A DNA stretch of 64,000 bases from Streptomyces spirodelae. GTDB taxonomy: Bacteria; Actinomycetota; Actinomycetes; Streptomycetales; Streptomycetaceae. The position numbers and the translations under genes are program-made. Positions 41,484 through 50,928 of the stretch are shown here, piece by piece (position 1 is the stretch's first letter; the number at the start of each line of letters is the position of its first letter). The notes below the pieces were generated by a model, which saw nothing but the letters and a program-made list of their open reading frames with translations, was not told the DNA's origin and made no database searches. The DNA is taken from positions 1 through 64,000 of the forward strand of contig NZ_JAFFZN010000016.1 in assembly GCF_017676385.1 (NCBI RefSeq). The letters are read 5' to 3'.

Positions 41484-43529
41484 TCACATCGGCAGGCACA
41501 GCCGCAGTGCGTCGAGCACCGCGGCATGGATGTTGCGGCTGGTGACGGCGTCCCCGATCCGGAACAGCTGGTAGCGGCCCGCCGGATCGGCGACCTCCCG
41601 CTGCGGTGCGCCGGCCAGCAGCGCGCGGTGGTCCAGTCGGCCGTGGTTGCTCGACCCGGCAAGCAGGTCCCGGTACAGATCCGCGTTGGGCAACGTCCCG
41701 TGCTCGACCACCACGTGGTCCACGACGCGCTCCGCCTCGGTATCCGCGTACTCGCTGCGCAGCGTCGCGACCAGGCGCCCGTCCTCCGCACGGCGCACGG
41801 ACCGCAGCCGGTGCCCCAGGGCGGTGCTCACTTCGTGCTCGGCGAAGACCCGCAGGTAGGCGGGGGAATTCATGCTGCCCACATCGGGGGCCAGCATGCG
41901 CTCCGGCGTCACATACTCGATCGGGACGCCCTGACGCGCCAGCACCTCCACCGCGTCCAGGCCCGGATAGGCGCCGTTGTCGTCGTAGACCAGCACCCGC
42001 CCCCGGGGGCGCAGAGCTCCGCCCAGAACATCCCAGGTGTCGGCCACCACCTCGGCGCCCTCCGCGAGGACGGAGACATTGGGCAGTCCGCCCGTGGCGA
42101 TCAGCACGATGTCGGGGTCCTCCGCGAGCACGTCCGCCGCCTCGGCCAGCACCCCGAGCCGCAGCTCGACGCCGAGCACCTTGCACTCGTCGACGCGCCA
42201 GTCGACGATGCCGAGGAGGTCCCGCCGCCGGCTGTTCGCGGCGGCGATGCGGATCTGGCCACCGGGCGACTCGCCCGCCTCGAAGACGACGACCTCGTGC
42301 CCGCGTTCGCCCAGCACCCGAGCCGCTTCCAGCCCGGCGGGCCCGGCGCCGACGACCACCGCCTTCTTCCGCTCGGGAGCGCGCGCCACCGTGTGCGGCA
42401 GCTGGAGCTCCCGCCCCGTGGCAGGGTTGTGCACACATTTGCTGTCGCCGGAGTCGTAGATCGCATCGAGGCAGTAACTCGCGCCGACGCAGGGCCGGAC
42501 ACGGTCCTCGGCCCCGGCCGCCACCTTGGCCACCAGATGAGGGTCGGCGATCTGGGCCCGCGTCATACCGACCAGGTCGAGCAGACCTTCCCGCACGGCA
42601 TGCCGCGCGGTGGCGACGTCCGCGATACGGCCCGCGTGCATCACCGGGACATCGAGCGCGCGCTTGATCCCGGCGGTGAATTCCAGGAAGGGCGCCGAGG
42701 GCGTCCCCATGGACGGAATCGCCCGCGCCAGGGACGCGTCGCTCTCGATCGAGCCCCGGACGGTGCTGACGAAGTCGATGCCGTCCTCGATATACCTGCG
42801 GGCCGCGGCCAGCGCCTCGTCGAGAGCCAACCCGCCCGGCCGATCCTCGTCCATCGACATCCGGATACCGACGATGAACGCGTCGTCGACCGCGGAGCGG
42901 ATCGCCCGGATCACCCGCCGCGGAAAAGCCAGTCGGTTCGCCAGGCTCCCACCGAATGCGTCGCTGCGTTCGTTGGTCGCCGGGGAGAGGAAGCTGTCCA
43001 GGAAATGCCCGTACGACTGGATCTCTATCCCGTCCAGCCCGCCTTCCGCGCAGCGCGCGGCCGCGTCGGCGTAGTCCCGCACGACACGGTCCAGGTCCCA
43101 CGGCTCGGCCTCCTTCGGAAAGGCCCGATGGGCGGGCTCCCGCAACGGTGACGCCGAGAGGACGGGCAGCCAGTCGCCCGCGTAGTTGCTGGTGCGCCGT
43201 CCCAGATGAGTGACCTGGCACATGACCGCGGCCCCGGCTGCGTGCACGTCGTCGGCCAACCGTCGCAGCCAGGGCACCACGTCGTCGCGGTAGAGCAGCA
43301 GATTGCCGAACGACGGCGGGCTGTCGGGCGACACGACCGCCGAGCCCCCGATCATCGTCAGCCCCACCCCGCCCCGGGCCTTCTCCAGGTGATACCTCCG
43401 GTACCGGTCCCGGGGCAGCCCGCCTTCTCCGAACGCCGGTTCGTGCGACGTACTGACCACCCTGTTGCGCAAGGTGAGGCTCTTCATCGTGAAAGGCTGG
43501 AGCAAGGGATCCGTCACTGACGTACGCAT
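41484..43529 (-). CDS. NADH:flavin oxidoreductase/Fe-S protein (dimethylglycine demethylase DgcA-like)
   Basis: A 681-residue flavoprotein of the trimethylamine dehydrogenase/2,4-dienoyl-CoA reductase group. The N-terminal FMN barrel (1-340) has VVSTSHEPAF and HAGRIADVATA. The iron-sulfur region near 355-375 has cysteines in CVGASYC and SKC; the second of the usual four is Ala. The C-terminal half has a dinucleotide fold VVVGAGPAGLEAARVL near 388. DgcA strips a methyl group from dimethylglycine, the product of betaine demethylation by the Rieske enzyme downstream. The ATG start has AGGAGGAG. It is the first gene of the three-gene operon. Confidence 0.85.
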   Translation of the reverse strand: MRTSVTDPLLQPFTMKSLTLRNRVVSTSHEPAFGEGGLPRDRYRRYHLEKARGGVGLTMIGGSAVVSPDSPPSFGNLLLYRDDVVPWLRRLADDVHAAGAAVMCQVTHLGRRTSNYAGDWLPVLSASPLREPAHRAFPKEAEPWDLDRVVRDYADAAARCAEGGLDGIEIQSYGHFLDSFLSPATNERSDAFGGSLANRLAFPRRVIRAIRSAVDDAFIVGIRMSMDEDRPGGLALDEALAAARRYIEDGIDFVSTVRGSIESDASLARAIPSMGTPSAPFLEFTAGIKRALDVPVMHAGRIADVATARHAVREGLLDLVGMTRAQIADPHLVAKVAAGAEDRVRPCVGASYCLDAIYDSGDSKCVHNPATGRELQLPHTVARAPERKKAVVVGAGPAGLEAARVLGERGHEVVVFEAGESPGGQIRIAAANSRRRDLLGIVDWRVDECKVLGVELRLGVLAEAADVLAEDPDIVLIATGGLPNVSVLAEGAEVVADTWDVLGGALRPRGRVLVYDDNGAYPGLDAVEVLARQGVPIEYVTPERMLAPDVGSMNSPAYLRVFAEHEVSTALGHRLRSVRRAEDGRLVATLRSEYADTEAERVVDHVVVEHGTLPNADLYRDLLAGSSNHGRLDHRALLAGAPQREVADPAGRYQLFRIGDAVTSRNIHAAVLDALRLCLPM

Positions 43530-44520
43530 GGCGCTCCTCCTGAACCGACCAGGCGGCCTGGGGAATGGGGTCCTCGCCTACGGCGCCGTCACGGCAGCAC
43601 GGTGCTGCGCCGCAGCAGTTGCTCGAAACTCGAAAGACAGGAACCGGTCTTCGTCCGGCCCCCGCACACGGGAGCCGGAAGCCCTCGTGCGGTACACCAC
43701 AAGCGTGGAGCCCCCGTACGACGCGCACAATCAAGCGAAGTCGCAGGGAACCGCGCAAACCACCTGCAAGATCGACAGCCGTCGCGCCCCTTCCCCCATC
43801 CCCCGATCCCTGCTACCCCGAAGCCACCCGGCCCGGCCGCACCGGCCGCAGCCGACCGGCGGAGGTGCGGGGAAGAGAACGGCGCCGGGTGACGCCTTAC
43901 GGAGTCAACCGGCGCCATGTGGTGGCTGCCACGTGGTGGCGCCATGCCCCGGGCCCCAAGAGAGCCGCCCAAGGGGGTCAGAATCTTTGACGAGGACATC
44001 ACAAAGGTCACAGGGATTCCCGCCGGAGCGTCTTCACAGGTGCCGCGGAATGACATCACGCCTGAATAGAACACGTGTACGCGTCCGGGCTGCTCGCCTT
44101 GGTGTGGCACGTCCCACAAGGCTCTGTCCGACCGCTATCCACTCAAACCGAGGAAAGGGACAGTGCTGTATGGACCAGGAGGTTTCCGTCTTCCTGCCAA
44201 AGGAAGCGTCGTCACTGCCGGCCAGGCACACACAGTGCCACCAGTGAAGCCGTACCCGACCGTTGAGCGCACCAGCGGGCCAGGCGGAAAGGGCGACCGC
44301 GGACGCATGAGCACCGCCGCGACCTTGGTAAACCCTGTGGACGGCGACGCTGGGTCACAGCCAATCATCTAGGATTCCTCTCCAGAGCACGGAGCCAGCG
44401 CAAACCGGCAGCCACGCAAGAACGGCTGCGCTCGAAGATCCCTGACCATCTTCCTGTAAGCGTCGTTGAGTGCCGGTCCTGTTCTTGCCTCACACCGCAC
44501 AACCAGCTGAAGGAGGTTCG
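43530..44520. other. Long intergenic region between the demethylation and BREX operons
   Basis: About 990 bases separate the two divergent operons. The readings available here lack ribosome sites and family similarity. The region is rich in inverted repeats. GCAGCAC-G-GTGCTGC lies at 43594-43608. The pair GGCGCCGG / CCGGCGCC spans 43881-43916. A 33-bp symmetric element lies at 43911-43943. Both operon promoters must lie here. A 25-codon reading from 44170 is possible but unsupported. Confidence 0.5.
43881..43943. repeat. Overlapping inverted repeats in the divergent promoter region
   Basis: A hairpin with arms GGCGCCGG (43881-43888) and CCGGCGCC (43909-43916) abuts a 33-base symmetric element (43911-43943). 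The second has outer arms GGCGCCA/TGGCGCC and inner arms GTGGC/GCCAC, all centred on base 43927. The two share GGCGCC, so they could form alternative structures. Confidence 0.6.
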
Positions 44521-47500
44521 GTGGCACGTACCGCGCGGCCATCCTCGCCGAAGCCCGGACCTCCCCCTCGTCGCACACGCTGGTTCCAGCCACGGCGCTC
44601 CGGCTACAAGTGGGAGCAGGAGGGACTCGATCACGTACGGCAACTGTTGCCGGACGCCGAGCCGTACCGGGCGTGGGCCACGTTCCAGTTCACGGGAGCC
44701 TCCGGCCGCGTCAGCGAATGCGACCTGCTGATCGCCGTGCCTGGCGGGCTGTATCTGCTGGAGCTGAAGGGCCACCCCGGCCGGGTGGTGAACCACGGCG
44801 ACACCTGGCAGTTCCACGCCGACCGGGTCCGCACCCTCAAGAACCCCCTCCATCTGACCAACCTCAAGGCCAAGGAGCTCAAGGGCCAGCTTGAGCGGGC
44901 CGCCCGCGGCATGGGCGTCAACCCCCGGCGGGTGCCTTTCATCAAGCCCGCGGTCTTTCTGCACGACCCGGATCTTGTGAGCGCGCTCGACGAGTTCCAG
45001 CGGACCTCGGTGTTCGGGCGCAACGACAGCAACAGCGGGCTGCCCGGCATCTGGGACGGACTGCTGAACCTGCCGCCCGAGCGTGAGAGCCACCGCGTCA
45101 CCCCGCAGGACAGCCAGCTCCTCGAGGAGCTGATGAAGCGCATCGGTATCAGCCACTCCACGGCTCACCTGCGGTTCGGGGACGGCTGGCGCCTGGAGCC
45201 GCGTGCCCTGGACGCGGGCCCCGGCTGGGAGGACCGGCTGGCCGAGCGGGAGGACGGCCTGGCCAAGGAGAGCGGCCGGGTACGGATCTACCTGGCCGGC
45301 GAAGCCCCCTCCCCCGATCAGCGCCAAGCGGTGGACCGGGCGGCCCGCCGCGAGTATCAGGTGCTGCAGGGCATCAACCACCGGGGCATCGTCCAGGCCG
45401 TGCAGATCCGCGAGCACGTGGGCGGTCCCGCGATCCTCTTCCGCCACCGCGCTTCCGATCTGCGGCTCGACGCCTTTCTCGACGCCTACGGCGGTCGGCT
45501 GACGCCCGAGACCCGCCTCGACCTGGTACGCCAGCTCGCCGAAGCGGTGCGCTACGCCCACGACCGCTCCCTCTACCACCGAGCGCTGTCCGCGCGCTCG
45601 GTCTACGTCTCGGCACGCGAGGACGGGAGCGACCCCGTCCTGAGGATCGCCGACTGGCAGACAGCCGCACGCGACTTCGAGACCACCCTGCACCGCACTC
45701 TCGGGGACACACCCCTCGACGCCGATCTGATCGCCGATGTCGCCCAGGTGTATCTCGCCCCCGAGACGGACCAGGAACACGCGGACCCGGTCGACCTCGA
45801 CGTCTTCGGGCTCGGCAGCCTCGCCTACCTGCTGCTCACCGGACGCCCCCCGGCCGACCGGCGCAGCGCCCTCGTGGACCGGCTGGCCACCGAGGGCGGG
45901 CTGCACCCGTACGCGGTGGCCGACGGTGTCTCGACCGCCCTGGACAGCCTCGTCTTCCACGCCACCGCGGCGGACGTCCAGGACCGGCTGCCGTCCGCGG
46001 AGGAGTTCCTGCGCCTCCTCGACGAGGCGGAGGCCGACGCCACCACCCCCGAGGCGGCCGGCGTGGCGGTCCCGGACCCTCTCACCGTCCAGCCCGGCCA
46101 GCCGCTGGACGGCACCTGGACAGTCGCCCGCGTGCTGGGCACCGGCGCGACCGCCCGAGCGCTCCTGGTGCGCCGCAGCCCGGACGAGACCGGCGACGAC
46201 ACGGACTCCCTCCGCGTCTTCAAGGTCGCGCTCGACCACGACAAGGACGCCCGCCTGTACGAGGAGGCCCGGGCGCTGAAGGAGGTGGGCGGCGGGCACA
46301 TCGTGAAACTGCTGGCCGAACCGCGCGAACTCGGCGGCCGGACCATGCTGGAGCTCGAGTACGCGGGGGGCTTCCGCCCGCCCACGGACCGGGACCCGGT
46401 CAGCCTCGGGTCCCGGCTGCGCAACGAGGGTGCGCTGGGCTACGGCCAGTTGGAGCGGTTCGGCAACGACCTCTTCGACGCCCTCGACAGCCTGGCCGCC
46501 CGCGGCGTGCGCCATCGTGACATCAAGCCGGACAACCTGGGGCTGTTCAAGCGCAGCGACGGTTCCTGGCAACTGATGCTGTTCGACTTCTCGCTGACCG
46601 ACGCCCCGGACCGGGAACTTCAGGCGGGTACCCGCGCCTACCTCGACCCGTTCCTGGGCGACGGCCGGCGCGAACGCTACGACGACCACGCCGAGTGGTA
46701 CGCCGCCGCGGTCACCCTCCACGAGATGGCCTCGGGCGAGCGACCGGTGTGGGGCAACGGCCAGGCCGATCCACGCACGGTCCTGAGCGCGAAGCTGTAC
46801 GTCGCAAGCGAGTTGTTCGACGCGGCGCTGAGCGACGGTCTGACCGAGTTCTTCGAACGGGCGCTGCACCGCGATGTCGAGCAGCGCTACGACAGTCTCC
46901 GGGACATGCAGGAGGCGTGGCGCCGGATCTTCCGCAAGGCCGACTCGACACGTCCGGCCACCACACCCGCCACCCTCGGCATGACCGCCGAGGACATCGA
47001 GGACGCCCGCGAGCAGGCCGCCGCCGCGGCAGCGCTGGACACGTCGCTGGACGCAGCGGGACTCTCGCCGCGCGCTGTATCCGTGGCCGCCGGTCTCGGC
47101 GCCTCGACCGTCGAGGCCCTGCTGGACATCCCTCCGCACACGATCTCCCGGGCACGCGGCGCAGGCAATGTGATCCGCAAGGAACTCAACCGGCGCCACC
47201 GCCAGTGGACGCAGGCCCTGCGCAAGCGCCCTGCCGTCCGCAAGCCGGTGACGATTCCGGACGAAGCGCCCGAAGAGAAGCTGGAGTCGGTGGAGACGCT
47301 GGCCGCGCGCCTGACTCCGGCCGACGGCAGGCGCCGTACCAGGCCGCGTCCCGACGTCGTACGCGCCACGCTGCAACTCCCCGGCTGCACACCACTGGAA
47401 CCGTGGCCGGCGCAGCCCGCCATCGCACAGGCTCTCGGCATCAGCCAGCCCACCGTCTCGCAGCACCAACTGGCCGCGGTCGAGCAGTGGGCGGCCCTGC

Positions 47501-48966
47501 CGTGGCTGACGCGCGTCCGTAACGAACTGGTGGCCATACTGTCCGAGCAGGGCAGGGTCATGACCGCCGAGGAGCTGGCCGGAGAGCTGCGCGCACGGCA
47601 CGGTGCCGGTGACGACGATCCCGCCGCCGCCCTGGCCCAGGCGCTCGCCGTGGTGCGGGCGGCGGCCGACACCGAAGCCCGCAAGCGGGACGGGAACGCC
47701 GACGACGGCGAACCCCCGGCCCGGCTCGACGTCCTGCGCCGCGGCGGCCGGGTCGTGCTGGCCCTGGAGGACCAGCCCGGCTCCGACGACCCGACGCCCG
47801 CCGAACTGGCCGACTACGCGGCAGCCCTCGGGGCGGCGGCGGAGCAACTGGCCGCCCGCGAGCCGCTGCCGGGCAGGGCGACGGTGCTGCGTGAACTGCG
47901 CGCGGTGCCCGCGCCCGAGTCGCTGGCCGACACCCGGCTCGTCGACCTCGCCGCTGCCATGGCGCACGGCGTCGCCGTCTCCCCGCGCCTGGAGCTGTTT
48001 CCGCTCGGCCTCGGTCTGGCCCGCGCGCTGCGGATCTCGCAGGCTCCGGCGGGGGTGCGCGCGGAGTCCGGCATCAGCACCGCGGACCTGGTGGCCCGTA
48101 TCCGCGCACGCTTCCCCGGCCTGTCCGCGCTGACGGATGTCACCTACGTGGAGCTGGAAGAGGCGCTGAAGCAGGCCGACTTCCCCCTGGAGTACGACCA
48201 GCAGCGCAAGAAGTTCCTCCCACGCGCTGCCAAGACGTCCGGCACCCACATCGAGCCGTCGGCGTCGAACCTGACCAGCACCGGCTCCCTGATCGCGGCA
48301 GCGCAGAGCGACCTCGCGCTGGGCCGGGACCCGCGCCGGGTGATGTCCACCCGCCTGGAGACAGCCCGCCGGCGTGGCGGCTTCCTGGCGATCACCGTCA
48401 AGGGACTCGAACTGCCGTACGTGGCCGAGCGACTCGCAGAGCGGTTCGATGTCGTACCGGTCTCCTTCGACGAGCTGTTCCTTTCCGTCCTGCGGGAGTT
48501 GGCCGCAGAGCACGGGGCGCCCTGGCAGGCGCTGCTGACGGCGGACGCCACCCTGACCACGTCCGGCACGATCGGCGCGGGACTGGCGTCGTACGCACGG
48601 GTGGCCTCCGAGCGGGTCGTCGCCCGCGCCACCGCGCTCGCGGAAAGCGCGGGGCCGCGCACGGTACTGCTCGTCCACGAGACCGCACTCGCCGCCCGCT
48701 ACTGGACATCCGGCGCCCGCGAGGCCCTGGTCACGCTCCAGGAGGCCGCCCGCCGCCCGGCGGGCTACCCGCACGGCCTGTGGCTGCTCGCCCCGATGGA
48801 GGACCCGCAGGTCTCGCCGTCGCTGGACGGCCGCACGGTGGACATCATCGACCGTGCCAGCGAGTGGGTGGTGCTGGGCGGCCTGTTCCTCAAGGAGCTG
48901 AAGGGCGACGGGGTGAGGGCACAGAGCCCGGAGAGGGACGGGGAGCACACACCGGCCCCGGGCTGA
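44521..48966 (+). CDS. pglW: BREX-2 (Pgl) serine/threonine kinase PglW
   Basis: The kinase of the phage growth limitation system, 1,481 residues. The N-terminal 110 residues form a NERD nuclease-like domain (GRVSECDLLI, LYLLELKGHPG with the E-x-K near 80). A first kinase-like region has YHRALSARSVYVSA near 353 and IADWQT instead of the catalytic HRD and DFG, so it looks inactive. A second has K in LRVFKVALDHD, then HRDIKPDN near 663 and LFDFSLTD, as in active kinases. A helix-turn-helix-like segment (ALGISQPTVSQHQLAAVE) is near 975. The GTG start follows AAGGAGG at 4 nt. PglW is thought to phosphorylate system components. Confidence 0.92.
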   Translation: MARTARPSSPKPGPPPRRTRWFQPRRSGYKWEQEGLDHVRQLLPDAEPYRAWATFQFTGASGRVSECDLLIAVPGGLYLLELKGHPGRVVNHGDTWQFHADRVRTLKNPLHLTNLKAKELKGQLERAARGMGVNPRRVPFIKPAVFLHDPDLVSALDEFQRTSVFGRNDSNSGLPGIWDGLLNLPPERESHRVTPQDSQLLEELMKRIGISHSTAHLRFGDGWRLEPRALDAGPGWEDRLAEREDGLAKESGRVRIYLAGEAPSPDQRQAVDRAARREYQVLQGINHRGIVQAVQIREHVGGPAILFRHRASDLRLDAFLDAYGGRLTPETRLDLVRQLAEAVRYAHDRSLYHRALSARSVYVSAREDGSDPVLRIADWQTAARDFETTLHRTLGDTPLDADLIADVAQVYLAPETDQEHADPVDLDVFGLGSLAYLLLTGRPPADRRSALVDRLATEGGLHPYAVADGVSTALDSLVFHATAADVQDRLPSAEEFLRLLDEAEADATTPEAAGVAVPDPLTVQPGQPLDGTWTVARVLGTGATARALLVRRSPDETGDDTDSLRVFKVALDHDKDARLYEEARALKEVGGGHIVKLLAEPRELGGRTMLELEYAGGFRPPTDRDPVSLGSRLRNEGALGYGQLERFGNDLFDALDSLAARGVRHRDIKPDNLGLFKRSDGSWQLMLFDFSLTDAPDRELQAGTRAYLDPFLGDGRRERYDDHAEWYAAAVTLHEMASGERPVWGNGQADPRTVLSAKLYVASELFDAALSDGLTEFFERALHRDVEQRYDSLRDMQEAWRRIFRKADSTRPATTPATLGMTAEDIEDAREQAAAAAALDTSLDAAGLSPRAVSVAAGLGASTVEALLDIPPHTISRARGAGNVIRKELNRRHRQWTQALRKRPAVRKPVTIPDEAPEEKLESVETLAARLTPADGRRRTRPRPDVVRATLQLPGCTPLEPWPAQPAIAQALGISQPTVSQHQLAAVEQWAALPWLTRVRNELVAILSEQGRVMTAEELAGELRARHGAGDDDPAAALAQALAVVRAAADTEARKRDGNADDGEPPARLDVLRRGGRVVLALEDQPGSDDPTPAELADYAAALGAAAEQLAAREPLPGRATVLRELRAVPAPESLADTRLVDLAAAMAHGVAVSPRLELFPLGLGLARALRISQAPAGVRAESGISTADLVARIRARFPGLSALTDVTYVELEEALKQADFPLEYDQQRKKFLPRAAKTSGTHIEPSASNLTSTGSLIAAAQSDLALGRDPRRVMSTRLETARRRGGFLAITVKGLELPYVAERLAERFDVVPVSFDELFLSVLRELAAEHGAPWQALLTADATLTTSGTIGAGLASYARVASERVVARATALAESAGPRTVLLVHETALAARYWTSGAREALVTLQEAARRPAGYPHGLWLLAPMEDPQVSPSLDGRTVDIIDRASEWVVLGGLFLKELKGDGVRAQSPERDGEHTPAPG

Positions 48967-49042
48967 CAATTCCTTTGGCGGGCCAGCGGGTTCTGTCCGA
49001 ATTCCCCGCCCCTGCGGCCGCGAGTCGGCCTACGATCGCCGG

Positions 49043-49534
49043 GTGCTGGGACTCAAGCAGGAAGACCACTTCGCCTCGGCCGCCGGGCGGCATTTTCGGG
49101 ACGCCGACTACCTCCGCGACGACGGACGCCTCCCTGCTGCGGACCACCTCTACGGGTTCGCGGCGGAGTGTGCGACGAAGAGCCTGCTGCTGCGGTTCAC
49201 CGAAGTGACCATGGACCCCAAGCCCGGCGAGGACGCACCGTCCTCGAAGCCGTGGGTCGAGAATCCGGACCCGGACCACCACAGACCGTTGATCGAGTTC
49301 GGTCACGTCAACGAACTGGTCAAGGAGGTCGCATTGTTGGCGCACGGCCGTGCAGGTGCCTCCCTCCACGCGGCGCTCGAAGGCGACCTGCGGGTCTTCA
49401 GGAGGTGGCACGTGAAGTTCCGCTACTACGACGGCGGTTACGCTCAGGCGGACGTGGTGACCAGACGCCGGACCGCCGCGCAGAACATACTCAGCCTGCA
49501 CGAGCAGGCCCAGCTCAACAGAAAGCTCCCATGA
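49043..49534 (+). CDS. HEPN-like small protein of the BREX-2 cassette
   Basis: A 163-residue protein. Its helix LPAADHLYGFAAECATKSLLL (about 29-49) and the later GHVNELVKEVALLA (near 90-103) match the helix pattern of HEPN proteins of the type with G-Y-A-A-E-C-A-x-K and H-D-L. The canonical Arg-x4-6-His ribonuclease motif is not in its usual C-terminal place; R-L-P-A-A-D-H occurs in the N-terminal helix only. The GTG start has TACGAT ending six bases upstream, suggesting a leaderless transcript. It overlaps the next gene by four bases, ATGA. A toxin or nucleic-acid sensor role is possible but unproven. Confidence 0.55.
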   Translation: MLGLKQEDHFASAAGRHFRDADYLRDDGRLPAADHLYGFAAECATKSLLLRFTEVTMDPKPGEDAPSSKPWVENPDPDHHRPLIEFGHVNELVKEVALLAHGRAGASLHAALEGDLRVFRRWHVKFRYYDGGYAQADVVTRRRTAAQNILSLHEQAQLNRKLP

Positions 49535-50928
49535 TGCGCTCGCCCTCCTCCGTCCGCTTCAGCGAAGCACGGGAGTACGCGTTCGAGTCCGCCCGCTCCG
49601 TGGCCGGTCAGGGCTTCGACGTCGTGCTCGTCCGGGACGTGCTGGGCCGCTTCACTCTCGTCGTGGACGACACCGGCAAGGAGGACGCGGCCCGCCTGCG
49701 GGCTTCCTGGGAGGCGGAGTTCACCGGCAGCCTGGGCCGGTACCACTCGGACCAGCCGGTGCTGCTCGCCTCGCAGATGTTCTCCGCCGACGCGGTGTTC
49801 ACCTCACCGCGCGCCGTGGCCGACCCCGCCGGGCCGTCCCCCGCCGGCTCGGTCCGCCTGCTCGACAACACGGTGGTCGGCGAGGACTGGGCGAAGGTGA
49901 CCACGCCGGACGCCGGCTCCCTCGCATCCCGCTCCCGAGCCCACCGCACCGCGCTGTACGGCTTCAAGGGCGGCGTCGGCCGTTCGACGGCGACCGCCGT
50001 GCTCGCCCGGCATCTGGCCGACCGGGGCCATGCCGTCCTGGTCGTCGACCTGGACCTGGAGTCGCCCGGTGCGGGCCCCCTGCTGGCGGGCCGGAACCTT
50101 CCCCGGCACGGGATCGTGGACCATCTCGTCGAGGCCGCCGTGGACAACGCCGAGGGCCTGGAACTGGTGACCCGCACCCCTTACGAGCCCCGCGCCCCCT
50201 ACGAGGGCCTTTGGGGCGAGCTGTGGGTGGCCCCCGCCCGGGGCCGGACCGAGACCGACGTGCCCTACGCCTACGTCGACAAGCTGAACCGCGTCTACTC
50301 CGACCTCCCCGGGACCGACTTCGCGGCCCGCCTCGAGCAGGCCGTCCACGCCTGCGAGGACGCCATGGAACGCGACAGCGACACCGCTCGCCGCCCCGAT
50401 GTCGTACTGCTGGACAGCCGCGCCGGCATCCACGACATCGCCGCCGTCACGATCTCCCAACTGTGCGACACAGCACTGCTCTTCGGTGCCGACAACACCC
50501 AGACCTGGGCGGGCTACGGCGACCTGTTCGCCGCCTGGCAGTCCTTGGGCCAGGCACCCCTCATCCGCGAGAAGCTGCACATGGTGGCGTCGATGGTGCC
50601 GGACTCGGTCCACTACCCGATGCGGGGCTATCTGGAGACCTTCCGCGCCCATGCGTTCGAACACTTCTCGGTGCTGTACGACGAGGTCGCACCGGGCGCA
50701 GGACCGTCCCCCGAGGAGCCCTTCGCCCCGTCCCTGCACGACGACTGGGCCCCGCACACACCCATCCCCATCCTGTTCGACCAGGGGCTGGTGGGCATGG
50801 ACTCGCTCAACGCCCCTGACTGGTGGGACCGCGCCTTCGTCCAGGCCGCGTACCGTGATTTCCTGCCCACCGTCACCTCACTGATCGAGGAAGCGCTGGG
50901 CGACCGCGCGGACCAGGAAGGAACGTGA
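49531..50928 (+). CDS. ParA/MinD-like ATPase with KGGVGR motif
   Basis: A 465-residue deviant Walker A ATPase. The first 140 residues are a separate domain (MRSPSSVRFSEAREYAFESA). Then comes the P-loop FKGGVGRSTATAVLARHL near 144, in which the Thr/Lys-rich KGGVGKT of ParA has become KGGVGRS, followed by VLVVDLDLESPGAG and a Walker B VVLLDSRAGIHDIA near 290. The signature Lys of ParA-type dimers (first Lys) is retained; the second is Arg. The ATG overlaps the HEPN-like gene, and its stop overlaps the next NTPase gene. It probably works with both, perhaps as a switch or scaffold. The partner and DNA target are unknown. Confidence 0.75.
   Translation: MMRSPSSVRFSEAREYAFESARSVAGQGFDVVLVRDVLGRFTLVVDDTGKEDAARLRASWEAEFTGSLGRYHSDQPVLLASQMFSADAVFTSPRAVADPAGPSPAGSVRLLDNTVVGEDWAKVTTPDAGSLASRSRAHRTALYGFKGGVGRSTATAVLARHLADRGHAVLVVDLDLESPGAGPLLAGRNLPRHGIVDHLVEAAVDNAEGLELVTRTPYEPRAPYEGLWGELWVAPARGRTETDVPYAYVDKLNRVYSDLPGTDFAARLEQAVHACEDAMERDSDTARRPDVVLLDSRAGIHDIAAVTISQLCDTALLFGADNTQTWAGYGDLFAAWQSLGQAPLIREKLHMVASMVPDSVHYPMRGYLETFRAHAFEHFSVLYDEVAPGAGPSPEEPFAPSLHDDWAPHTPIPILFDQGLVGMDSLNAPDWWDRAFVQAAYRDFLPTVTSLIEEALGDRADQEGT

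Noticed and set aside
40171..43758. A 1,195-codon reading running through both the Rieske and the DgcA-like region
   Set aside because: Only its last 424 codons match a protein family; the rest is the wrong frame over the DgcA-like gene. It is not a fusion.
43589..44119. A 176-codon minus-strand reading in the interval before pglW
   Set aside because: No ribosome site, no family similarity, Trp/Arg/Cys-rich translation typical of noncoding GC-rich DNA, and it crosses the strongest inverted repeats.
44170..44247. A 25-codon reading beginning with Met-Asp-Gln-Glu-Val upstream of pglW
   Set aside because: GGAAAGGGA lies nine bases before the ATG, but nothing else supports translation, and pglW begins nearly 300 bases later.
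44369..44593. A 74-codon minus-strand reading that overlaps the pglW start
   Set aside because: It is antisense to the AAGGAGG site and first codons of pglW, and its translation matches nothing I recognise.
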